A DNA stretch of 9,815 bases. It comes from JBMNNU01 sp050942695. GTDB lineage: Bacteria; Chloroflexota; UBA6077. Of this stretch, positions 1 through 5,569 are shown one piece after another. Every line of letters starts with the position of its first letter. Within the stretch, counting starts at the first letter, position 1. The translations under genes and the position numbers were made by a program. The notes under the pieces are model-generated. The model did not search any database and had not been told where the DNA came from. It was given only the letters and a program-made list of their open reading frames with translations. The stretch lies in the NCBI GenBank assembly GCA_050942695.1, contig JBMNNU010000112.1, positions 1-9,815 on the forward strand, written 5' to 3'.

Positions 1-1
1 C

Positions 2-1927
2 GCCTTTATTTTTCATGATGATACCGTTAAGCGGGTTTTCAGCACCTACAGCGTCATCCCCAACGTCACTGGTGAAGGGATCGAGCGAACTTCGGATTCC
101 TTAGGCTCACAACTCGACCCCCATATCAACTTCGCCCACAGCCCGCTCTCCGAAGGTGATCTGATCGTGCTCTGTTCGGGGGCCTGCTGGAAGCTGATCC
201 CAGATAGATATATCTTCGAGGCTGCAAAACATGTAGACCCGGAGATGGCCGCTTCGGATCTCTATAACTGCTACATCGCCCACACACGACGACCAACCAC
301 ATCCTTGATGGTTATCAAGATATCTAGTCTGCCTGCGAGACAATCGGGGAACGGCCGGGGAAGAACTCATGACCCCCGGCCAGCCCTAGTGGAAATGACG
401 GAGTCGCTGACCATCCCTCGCCCCCCGATGGAAGTCGAAGAGCCGTTCAGAGCCTTCCCCGGCAATGGAGGGTATGGTTCGCGAACAGCCCAAACTCGGG
501 ACAGGGACAGACTTATTACCAAACAGGATAAAACAAGATCGGCAACGGCTCGTGGAAAATCCAGAGCTTCTGTTGCCCGTGCAGATACTGCTACTCGTCC
601 ATCCCCTCTGAACTGGTTGAAGTCGCGTCTGGCCCGCAAAGACGATCCCAGGCGCTCTTCTATCCCACCCCTAGAGGAGGTGGGTAGACCCTCGGTGAGA
701 TTGAAAGAGCAGTGGCCTCAGAGATGGTCCGATCGAGACGAGCGCCCGGAGTGGATCACCAAGCTGGTCTTAACTCTCGCCCTGGCGGCGGTATTCGTCA
801 TTATCGGCAACATTGCAATAAACGGATGGAAGGCCTGGCAATTGGGTGACCCGGTGGCGCTGATGGAGGAGGCGGAGGCGAAAAAAGCCCTCGCTTCCGC
901 AGCAGATAACCCGGCTTCGGCGCGAGCAGCTTTAGCGGAGGCTTATGAACTGGCGAGTAGAGCCCAGCGAGCGAAAAACGACGAGACTACCCGGACCCTG
1001 GCATCGTCACTATTAGCAGACCTCGATAGCATCGACCGAACGGTCAGGATAAGCCAGGCGACAACGCTATTAGATTACACTCCAATTGTCGACGAAAAGG
1101 GGAATGTGACCCAACTGGCTATAGCAGGCGATAACATCTACGTTTTGGATGATGGCCTGGATCGGTTATATCGTTATAAGCTGACACCAGACGGGAAGGG
1201 TGTCCAGGAACCCAGCAAGCATACAGTAGTGATGAAACGAGAGGACAAGGTCGACGGCACAGAGCTAGGCGAGCTACTTTCGATAACCTGGATGCCAGCA
1301 GGGCAGTTGAGAACTACCCCCGCTCTCTTTGCGCTCGAAACTGGGCGGTCCATCGTTGCATTCGATCAGAACGACAACCTATCTCGCGTCGAGGTGGCAG
1401 AGAACCAGAAGTGGGGCACCATCCAGGCTATCAGCGGGTTCGCGGGAGGGCTCTACCTGCTGGATACCAAGCTGAAGGCCATCTTATACTATCCGCCTAC
1501 CAAGAACGGCTACGAGAGCGAACCCTACACCATAGTGGATGCTCGCGCCAAGATCGACCTCTCGAAAGCTGTGGATATCGCCTTAGATGGGAATCTGTAC
1601 GTACTAGAAAGCGAGGGCAATATAAGGAGATTTAACCGCGAAGGCCAACCTTTCGACTTCGCAGCCGAACTCCCAGATGGCCCTATGAAAGAACCCAAGG
1701 TCCTTTTCGCCAGCGCCGATACCCGCTCTCTCTATGTGGTAGACAGTCAGGGGGAGAGGATTATTCAATTTTCTCCTGAAGGGACACTCCAGAGACAGTT
1801 CAAAACTTTGGGCAAGGACGTATCTTTCAAAGAGATTCAAGACATCTTTGTAGACGAGGCTGGTCGCAAGATTTACGTTCTGGCACACAAATCGCTCTTC
1901 GTCTTCGACACACCGCCGATGCAGTGA
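2..1927 (+). CDS. PP2C-like (probably inactive) / transmembrane / beta-propeller protein, 5' truncated by window edge
   Basis: The frame is open from the left edge to TGA at 1925-1927 (641 residues visible). The GTG at 167 is internal, because the frame upstream encodes more of the same domain. Residues 1 to about 115 resemble the C-terminal third of a PP2C/PPM Ser/Thr phosphatase: SEGDLIVLCSGACW matches the usual GDxLLLCSDGLW strand and TTSLMVIKI matches DNxTVVVxxI. Both metal-binding Asp positions of those motifs are replaced (Gly and Thr), so catalysis is doubtful. Residues about 115-250 are a basic linker rich in Arg, Ser and Pro. One membrane helix covers about 255-275. A helical, Ala-rich stalk spans about 284-350, and about 365-641 holds repeated strands of NHL/beta-propeller type (NIYVLDDGLDRLYRY, SLYVVDSQGERIIQF). 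Inferred topology: a cytoplasmic pseudophosphatase linked to an external propeller. The ligand is unknown. The domain fold is fairly secure; loss of activity is inference. Confidence 0.82.
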   Translation, partial: AFIFHDDTVKRVFSTYSVIPNVTGEGIERTSDSLGSQLDPHINFAHSPLSEGDLIVLCSGACWKLIPDRYIFEAAKHVDPEMAASDLYNCYIAHTRRPTTSLMVIKISSLPARQSGNGRGRTHDPRPALVEMTESLTIPRPPMEVEEPFRAFPGNGGYGSRTAQTRDRDRLITKQDKTRSATARGKSRASVARADTATRPSPLNWLKSRLARKDDPRRSSIPPLEEVGRPSVRLKEQWPQRWSDRDERPEWITKLVLTLALAAVFVIIGNIAINGWKAWQLGDPVALMEEAEAKKALASAADNPASARAALAEAYELASRAQRAKNDETTRTLASSLLADLDSIDRTVRISQATTLLDYTPIVDEKGNVTQLAIAGDNIYVLDDGLDRLYRYKLTPDGKGVQEPSKHTVVMKREDKVDGTELGELLSITWMPAGQLRTTPALFALETGRSIVAFDQNDNLSRVEVAENQKWGTIQAISGFAGGLYLLDTKLKAILYYPPTKNGYESEPYTIVDARAKIDLSKAVDIALDGNLYVLESEGNIRRFNREGQPFDFAAELPDGPMKEPKVLFASADTRSLYVVDSQGERIIQFSPEGTLQRQFKTLGKDVSFKEIQDIFVDEAGRKIYVLAHKSLFVFDTPPMQ

Positions 1928-2058
1928 TGGGGACGGACCCCACCCCCGGCCCCTCCCCCGCAGGGAGAGGGAAGCAAAACGGGGGTTTTGGGTGATCGTC
2001 CAAGGGCGGGGTCCAGGGCACTCAACGCGAGCGAGTGCAGAGTTGAGGCCTGGCGGGG

Positions 2059-2085
2059 TTTGGGGTGTCCCCAAATAGACTTTTT
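2059..2085 (+). terminator. Candidate intrinsic terminator downstream of the propeller gene
   Basis: TTTGGGG (2059-2065) and CCCCAAA (2069-2075) form a perfect 7-bp stem with a TGT loop. It is followed by TAGAC and then five T residues (2081-2085). The T run begins five bases after the stem, so termination may be inefficient. It lies about 130 bp past the stop codon, inside the REP-like block, and would separate this transcript from tsaD. Confidence 0.4.
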
Positions 2086-2087
2086 GG

Positions 2088-2108
2088 CCCTCTCCCTTCG
2101 GGAGAGGG
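2088..2108. repeat. Perfect 9-bp hairpin just upstream of the tsaD promoter
   Basis: CCCTCTCCC (2088-2096) pairs exactly with GGGAGAGGG (2100-2108) around a TTC loop. The right arm ends four bases before the TATAAT box, so the hairpin fills the space where the -35 and spacer of the tsaD promoter would be. It forms the right end of the REP-like block. Confidence 0.7.
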
Positions 2109-2111
2109 TTG

Positions 2112-2117
2112 TATAAT
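2112..2117 (+). promoter_or_regulatory. -10 box (TATAAT) giving a possibly leaderless tsaD mRNA
   Basis: A consensus TATAAT ends seven bases before the tsaD ATG at 2124. Normal spacing would place transcription initiation at or within a base or two of the start codon. There is no recognisable -35 box at the right distance, because that space is occupied by the 2088-2108 hairpin. No Shine-Dalgarno sequence lies 5-10 bases before the ATG; the nearest purine run (2100-2108) ends 15 bases upstream. Confidence 0.5.
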
Positions 2118-2123
2118 ATAACT

Positions 2124-3119
2124 ATGAGAATCTTAGGAATAGAATCATCCTGCGACGAGACGGCGGCGTCGGTAGTGAACGACGGCCGCCGTATGGAATC
2201 CAATGTGGTTGCCTCTCAGATAGACCTCCACCGCAAGTACGGTGGGGTGATGCCGGAGGCAGCCTCTCGAGCCCACCTAAAGGCCGTTCTACCCACCATC
2301 CAGGAGGCCATGGAGCAGGCCAAAGTTGAATGGCGCGATATCACAGCCATAGCCGTTACACGAGGCCCTGGTCTCGCCGGATCGCTCTTGGTAGGGGTGA
2401 ACGCAGCCAAAGCCATTTCACTGGCTCAGAGGATACCGCTGGTGGGTATCAACCACATGGAAGGGCATATCTACTCCAACTGGATTCTTGCCGACGGTGA
2501 CACCCCCGAGCCATCGTTTCCCCTTGCCATCTTGATCGTTTCGGGAGGGCACACCGATCTGATCCTGATGACCGATCATGCGGTCTATCAAAGGCTGGGA
2601 AGCACTCGGGACGACGCGGCTGGGGAGGCCTTCGATAAGGTGGCGCGGATCCTGGGAGTGGGGTATCCCGGCGGTCCGGCTATTCAGAAAGCAGCCCTGG
2701 ATGGAGATCCCGCCGCCTTCCCATTCCCGCGAGCCTGGTTGGGGGATAGCTACGATTTCAGCTTCAGCGGCTTGAAGACAGCAGTGCTTAGAACGGTGGA
2801 GGCGATCCAGGGGGAACTGCCGGTGGCGGATCTCGCGGCCAGCTTCCAGGAGGCTGTAGTGGATGTACTCTCCGCAAAACTGGCTCGAGCAGCTCAGCAG
2901 TACAAGGTGAAGCAGGTGGCCGTCTGCGGAGGGGTTGCAGCCAACCTGGCGCTACGGGAACGGGTAAGGGATCGGGTCCAGGTGCCGGTTCACGTTCCGC
3001 CTATCTACCTCTGCACCGACAACGCAGCGATGATAGCCGCCGCAGGCTACTACCGATTCAGGGCAGGCCAACGAGACGGTCTGGAGTTGGACGTGGTGCC
3101 CAACCTCTCATTGACTTGA
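2124..3119 (+). CDS. tsaD: tRNA N6-adenosine threonylcarbamoyltransferase TsaD
   Basis: TsaD transfers the threonylcarbamoyl group from threonylcarbamoyl-AMP to A37 of ANN-decoding tRNAs, working in the cytoplasm with TsaB and TsaE after TsaC/TsaC2 makes the intermediate. The 331 residues match the usual length. Visible family motifs, in order: GIESSCDETAASVV at 5-18; HMEGH at 111-115, whose two His are the metal ligands; SGGHTDL at 140-146; GEAFDKVARILG at 167-178; FSFSGLKTA at 212-220; CGGVAANLALR at 268-278; CTDNAAM at 297-303, with the metal-binding Asp. The ATG at 2124 is chosen because MRILGIESSCDE is the canonical N terminus; an in-frame TTG at 2109 would add five residues and overlap the -10 box. 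No tsaB, tsaE or rimI lies beside it, so the partners are encoded elsewhere. Confidence 0.97.
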   Translation: MRILGIESSCDETAASVVNDGRRMESNVVASQIDLHRKYGGVMPEAASRAHLKAVLPTIQEAMEQAKVEWRDITAIAVTRGPGLAGSLLVGVNAAKAISLAQRIPLVGINHMEGHIYSNWILADGDTPEPSFPLAILIVSGGHTDLILMTDHAVYQRLGSTRDDAAGEAFDKVARILGVGYPGGPAIQKAALDGDPAAFPFPRAWLGDSYDFSFSGLKTAVLRTVEAIQGELPVADLAASFQEAVVDVLSAKLARAAQQYKVKQVAVCGGVAANLALRERVRDRVQVPVHVPPIYLCTDNAAMIAAAGYYRFRAGQRDGLELDVVPNLSLT

Positions 3120-3125
3120 TCTTGT

Positions 3126-3174
3126 GTAGTAGAGGCACAAGGCGACAGGATTACGCCTTGTGCCCTGTACCTAC
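3126..3174. repeat. Palindromic repeat between convergent tsaD and zinc-ribbon genes
   Basis: GGCACAAGGCG (3134-3144) and CGCCTTGTGCC (3154-3164) form a perfect 11-bp stem around a 9-base loop, with GTAG (3126-3129) and CTAC (3171-3174) outside it. It lies in the 63-bp gap between two convergent genes and could act as a bidirectional transcript end, though neither strand has a T run after the stem. The GTAG/CTAC ends and the GGCACAAGG string tie it to the core of the small elements at 3666-3786 and 8473-8604. Confidence 0.65.
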
Positions 3175-3182
3175 GAAACGAA

Positions 3183-3356
3183 TCACACCGCTACCCACAG
3201 ACGCTCGCCACAAAGTACACAGACGAACTCCAGTGTGCTGTAAATCCTTCCATCGTAACAGAGAAAACCTCCGCACTTGGGACAGCGCTTGTGCGCGCGC
3301 CGTGAACTCGGGGCTATCCAACCAAAAACCGGATGGAGAATACGGGTCAACTGCAT
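3183..3356 (-). CDS. Small zinc-ribbon protein (57 aa)
   Basis: This short minus-strand gene runs from ATG at 3356 to TGA at 3183. A Shine-Dalgarno-like GAGGGG (3363-3368) sits six bases before the start. The protein begins MQLTRILHPVFGWIAP, has a short basic stretch (SSRRAHKR), and then holds two knuckles: CPKC at 25-28 and CVLC at 46-49, with Gly-Gly and Gly-Glu after them as in zinc ribbons. The Cys-X2-Cys, 17-residue spacer, Cys-X2-Cys pattern with strand-like residues between (YDGRIYSTLEF) predicts one structural Zn2+. A fifth Cys is at 33. No catalytic domain is present; such ribbons usually bind nucleic acid or protein partners, but no partner is visible here. It converges on tsaD. The ribbon is secure by pattern; that the gene is expressed is inferred from the RBS. 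Confidence 0.72.
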   Translation of the reverse strand: MQLTRILHPVFGWIAPSSRRAHKRCPKCGGFLCYDGRIYSTLEFVCVLCGERLWVAV

Positions 3357-3375
3357 GGTAATCCCCTCGGATCAT

Positions 3376-3665
3376 TCAAAATGGAAAAGGTAGCGCGACA
3401 CGGCGTTTTTTGACTGCTCTGTAGACTAACAACGAACGAAGAACTATTTGGTAACTCTCGCTTTGAGATGGGAAATTTCAGGATACAACTGCTCTAAAAC
3501 CCCGTACATTCCTATAGAATGCAATAAAAAATACTACTCCAATGTACTTGTTCTTCGACCCAGGCCATGCTACGATCAGTTCTGATTCGTAAAGTAGTTC
3601 TACCTGGGGCAAACGACTCGATCATCATTTCGAATCGATTGCATACCCGACCCAAACAAGCAGAC
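3376..3665. other. Non-coding stretch with one large imperfect fold
   Basis: I found no convincing gene in this 290-base stretch on either strand. It is more A/T-rich than its surroundings and presumably contains the promoters of the zinc-ribbon gene (leftward) and the 3826 gene (rightward), but I could not assign -35/-10 pairs. At 3559-3608, CCCAGG and CCTGGG enclose an inner stem, TACG-ATCAG paired with CTGAT-CGTA with one bulged T, giving a roughly 50-base imperfect hairpin of unknown role. Confidence 0.4.
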
Positions 3666-3786
3666 GGATGGTTCACACAAACAGCCAGATCGTGTAATGC
3701 TGTAGCGTCGGGGCTCGTCCCCGACGAGGTACCACGTCAGGCACAAGGCCCCACACTACATTGTGACTCGTGCTGTGAACCATGCC
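3666..3786. mobile_element. MITE-like element, copy 1 (121 bp), flanked by a 9-bp target duplication
   Basis: The element starts GGATGGTTCAC (3666-3676) and ends GTGAACCATGCC (3775-3786), which are terminal inverted repeats with one base missing on the left. CAAGCAGAC occurs directly outside both ends (3657-3665 and 3787-3795), a perfect 9-bp target duplication. It is colinear with the reverse complement of the element at 8473-8604, with about six substitutions and gaps of 1, 8 and 2 bases. An inner palindromic core covers 3701-3760 (TGTAGCGTCG to ACACTACA), with its right arm partly decayed. It encodes nothing credible. It ends 40 bases before the start codon of the 3826 gene. Confidence 0.85.
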
Positions 3787-3825
3787 CAAGCAGACGATGC
3801 GACGTAGACTGCTGGAGAATGTATC

Positions 3826-4155
3826 ATGGCAAACTACAAAGCTGTGGAGAGTCTCAATCGAGCAGTTCGCTACTTGGCCTGCAGCACGGAAAGCCCGTTG
3901 AGGCGATTGAGGACCGCCTACGCCGTCAACCTGGCCCCGAGATACACGAGAGGATGGCCGCAGGAGCTACAGAGCAGCGTAAACATGCTGCACGACGCCA
4001 TGTACGAGGGAATCAAGACAGATGCCGATGCACTCAAAGCCATCGTCCGAATCATTTCGATATATGGCGAGGCAGAGCGGCTATACCAACAGGAGCTTTT
4101 CAAGGAACAATCGTTAGGTAGTTCACCCCATCTCGACAAGAGGTACCTACAGTAA
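3826..4155 (+). CDS. Hypothetical small helical protein (109 aa)
   Basis: I do not recognise this protein. Start ATG 3826 has GGAGA (3814-3818) seven bases upstream, a good ribosome binding site, and the frame ends at TAA 4153-4155. The sequence is soluble and probably all-helical, with no signal peptide, membrane helix or Cys clusters. An N-terminal segment (MANYKAVESLNRAVRYLA) is followed by a basic stretch (PLRRLRTAYAVNLAPRY, 24-40), a Trp-Pro turn at 44-45, and a long helix-rich region (about 46-95) ending in YGEAERLYQQELF. It stands alone: copy 1 of the small element lies just upstream, and a convergent EamA permease ends 32 bases downstream. A longer overlapping frame (3567-4121) reads through the repeat and lacks these features, so this frame was preferred. 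Confidence 0.62.
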   Translation: MANYKAVESLNRAVRYLACSTESPLRRLRTAYAVNLAPRYTRGWPQELQSSVNMLHDAMYEGIKTDADALKAIVRIISIYGEAERLYQQELFKEQSLGSSPHLDKRYLQ

Positions 4156-4187
4156 TCGGCTACCTTTCACAAGAACAAGCGGAGTTT

Positions 4188-5144
4188 TTACGATCGCTGA
4201 GTAAGGAGCAGGCTCGCCAGGATAAGCAGTCCGCCAAGGATAGTGTGCACAGCTACTACCTCTCCCAGCATGAACACACCCAGTACCACAGCCACTACCG
4301 GCTCCAAATAAATCCAGACTGCCGCCTGTGTGGCCTCTATTTTGGTAAGTGCGTAGTTATAGAAAAAGTAGGCCAGCACCGAGCAGACCACCGCCAGATA
4401 CAGGATGGATAGCCACTGGTCGGCGGAAAGGGCGCCCAGCGTACCCCAATCCTCTGTGAGCATGGAGAGCAGCAACAGCCCCAGAGTGCCCGCTATCGTC
4501 ATTCCCGCCGTAACGGTGAGGGATGGGTATCGGTCGCGGATACCCCGGATCAGGGTAGAGTAAATGGAGAAGCAGAGCGCGTTAGCAATTAGGCAGAAGG
4601 TGCCGAAAAGAAAGCCGCTCTCCATAGCCACCTGTAACCCCTTCTGGCTGGCCACCACCACTACACCCACTGTCCCTAAGGTTAACGCCAGCGTCCTTTT
4701 GCCCCCCAACGACTCACCCAGCGTGAGCCCCGATATCAGCATCGTGGTGAGCGGGATCAACCCTACCACGATAACGGCCGATATTCCGGCATTGGTAAGC
4801 TGCACCCCCGTGTACTGGAGCCAGAAGTAGAGCGAGATGCCCAACTGCCCCAGCAGCAGGAAGGTGGGGATATCTCTCGCAGTCAAAGGCTGTACCCGGC
4901 GATGCTGACGGATCAGTATCGGCAAGAAAATTGCAGAGGCAAGTACGAATCGCACGGTGGCCAACATAGTGGGTGAGAGGGTAGCGATCTCCGTCCTGTC
5001 CGAGTAGAGTATCATGCGAGCGGCGACGAAAGACCCCCCCCATACGATCACCACAAAAAGCAAGAGCAGATAAACGCTAGAGCGCTTTACGAGCCCGATA
5101 GTTGAAAGGGCCAACGAAGGAGATGCTGGTGTTGAGCGGCCCAT
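4188..5144 (-). CDS. EamA/DMT-superfamily membrane permease
   Basis: A polytopic inner-membrane carrier of the drug/metabolite transporter superfamily, probably an exporter of small metabolites; the substrate cannot be read from sequence. The chosen start at 5144 (MGRSTPASPSL) has a strong Shine-Dalgarno, GGGGAGGT (5151-5158), six bases upstream, giving 318 residues and about ten membrane helices, the normal size. A start at 5210 would add 22 non-membrane residues and translate through that RBS. Two EamA repeats are visible. The first runs from YLLLLFVVIVWGGSFVAAR through TLGESLGGKRTLALTLGTVG; the second follows a short loop and ends with LEPVVAVVLGVFMLGEVV and a final hydrophobic helix before LLTQRS. 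The Glu of each LGE after helix 4/9 is a family hallmark. It is transcribed alone, away from groESL and towards the 3826 gene. Confidence 0.9.
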   Translation of the reverse strand: MGRSTPASPSLALSTIGLVKRSSVYLLLLFVVIVWGGSFVAARMILYSDRTEIATLSPTMLATVRFVLASAIFLPILIRQHRRVQPLTARDIPTFLLLGQLGISLYFWLQYTGVQLTNAGISAVIVVGLIPLTTMLISGLTLGESLGGKRTLALTLGTVGVVVVASQKGLQVAMESGFLFGTFCLIANALCFSIYSTLIRGIRDRYPSLTVTAGMTIAGTLGLLLLSMLTEDWGTLGALSADQWLSILYLAVVCSVLAYFFYNYALTKIEATQAAVWIYLEPVVAVVLGVFMLGEVVAVHTILGGLLILASLLLTQRS

Positions 5145-5379
5145 GCTGTTACCTCCCCATATCGACAATAACGAATTACCTTTACCTGGAAGCCCCTCAA
5201 CCCGCTGCATCAGGTCGACACCAGCATCCTGGATAGAGGTGAGCCTATTAACCGAAAAACGTACATTTATCTTGGAGCCGCACCAACATCATGTCAATGT
5301 GTAAAAATCACTAAACGGCTGCCAACCCTATCGTCAAGTTGCACAACAACCCGAAAATGCGTCCCTGCGATCCCAACCC

Positions 5380-5397
5380 GTAAGAAATGCGTAAGAA
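5380..5397. repeat. Direct repeat CGTAAGAA upstream of the groESL promoter
   Basis: CGTAAGAA occurs at 5380-5387 and again at 5390-5397, ten bases apart, which is one helical turn. It lies about 36-53 bases upstream of the groESL -35 box. A related string, AAATGCGT, occurs at 5355-5362 and 5385-5392. The rest of 5145-5379 shows no gene or clear signal apart from the EamA ribosome binding site. Confidence 0.5.
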
Positions 5398-5410
5398 TAT
5401 CCCGTTTTTT

Positions 5411-5437
5411 GGCAAAAGGGCTTCTCGCCCTATTGCC
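5411..5437. promoter_or_regulatory. Imperfect palindrome overlapping the groESL -35 box
   Basis: GGCAA-A-AGGGC (5411-5421) is the inverted complement of GCCCT-A-TTGCC (5427-5437), with one A/A mismatch and a 5-base centre. This gives ten matched pairs over 27 bp. Its right arm contains five of the six bases of the -35 hexamer, the position of a classic operator or activator site. No terminator function is likely, because the run of six T precedes the arm on the plus strand and reads as A on the minus strand. Confidence 0.5.
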
Positions 5438-5461
5438 ACCCGAAGAAAGGTCGGTTAATAT
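5433..5461 (+). promoter_or_regulatory. Sigma-A-type promoter of groESL
   Basis: TTGCCA (5433-5438) and TAATAT (5456-5461) are separated by exactly 17 bases, which fits a housekeeping -35/-10 pair. Transcription would start near 5467-5469, a few bases before the CIRCE element, so a bound HrcA dimer would block initiation or escape. The leader to groES would be about 100 bases. Confidence 0.7.
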
Positions 5462-5472
5462 ACCGTTCGCTG

Positions 5473-5499
5473 TTAGCACTCTCCCACGTCGAGTGCTAA
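5473..5499. promoter_or_regulatory. CIRCE operator (HrcA binding site)
   Basis: TTAGCACTC (5473-5481), a 9-base spacer and GAGTGCTAA (5491-5499) match the CIRCE consensus without mismatch. CIRCE is bound by the heat-shock repressor HrcA, whose folding depends on GroESL, giving feedback control. It lies just after the predicted start site and 70 bases before groES. The hrcA gene itself is not in the window. Confidence 0.97.
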
Positions 5500-5569
5500 A
5501 GAGACGAAATCCAAAAGGATCTCGCAACTTCCCAACGAAGATCACTGCAGCAAGGAGGTATCAAGAATT

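Larger units (their letters stand above)
1950..2108. repeat. GC-rich REP-like intergenic block with paired CCCTC/GAGGG ends
   Basis: The gap between the propeller gene and tsaD is dominated by GC-rich inverted repeats. The left end (1951-1971) is an imperfect hairpin, CCCTCCC against GGGAGAGGG. The centre pairs CCAGG...CTCAAC (2013-2026) with GTTGAG...CCTGG (2042-2053). The right end is the perfect hairpin at 2088-2108, so both ends finish in GGGAGAGGG. This is the make-up of dispersed REP-type repeats. No target duplication was found, and the family and borders are uncertain. Confidence 0.5.

Noticed and set aside
1604..2203. 199-residue minus-strand frame across the end of the propeller gene and the start of tsaD
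   Set aside because: It is antisense to two well-supported genes and its centre translates the GC-rich repeats.
3151..3375. 74-residue minus-strand frame overlapping the zinc-ribbon gene
   Set aside because: Different frame of the same DNA with no recognisable domain; the zinc-ribbon frame has paired Cys knuckles and a better RBS-to-start distance.
3392..3411. Six-T run after a GC-rich patch, resembling a plus-strand terminator
   Set aside because: The possible stem is only three base pairs and there is no plus-strand gene upstream for it to serve.
3567..4121. 184-residue plus-strand frame overlapping the 3826 gene
   Set aside because: It reads straight through copy 1 of the mobile element, is rich in Cys/Arg/His as expected of a wrong frame, and has no ribosome binding site; the 3826 frame has one.
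5145..5210. N-terminal extension of the EamA permease to ATG 5210
   Set aside because: The 22 extra residues are not membrane-like, and the strong GGGGAGGT site would be buried inside the coding region.
5294..5545. 83-residue minus-strand frame upstream of groES
   Set aside because: It covers the groESL promoter, the palindrome and CIRCE, which fully explain the region; no ribosome binding site was seen.
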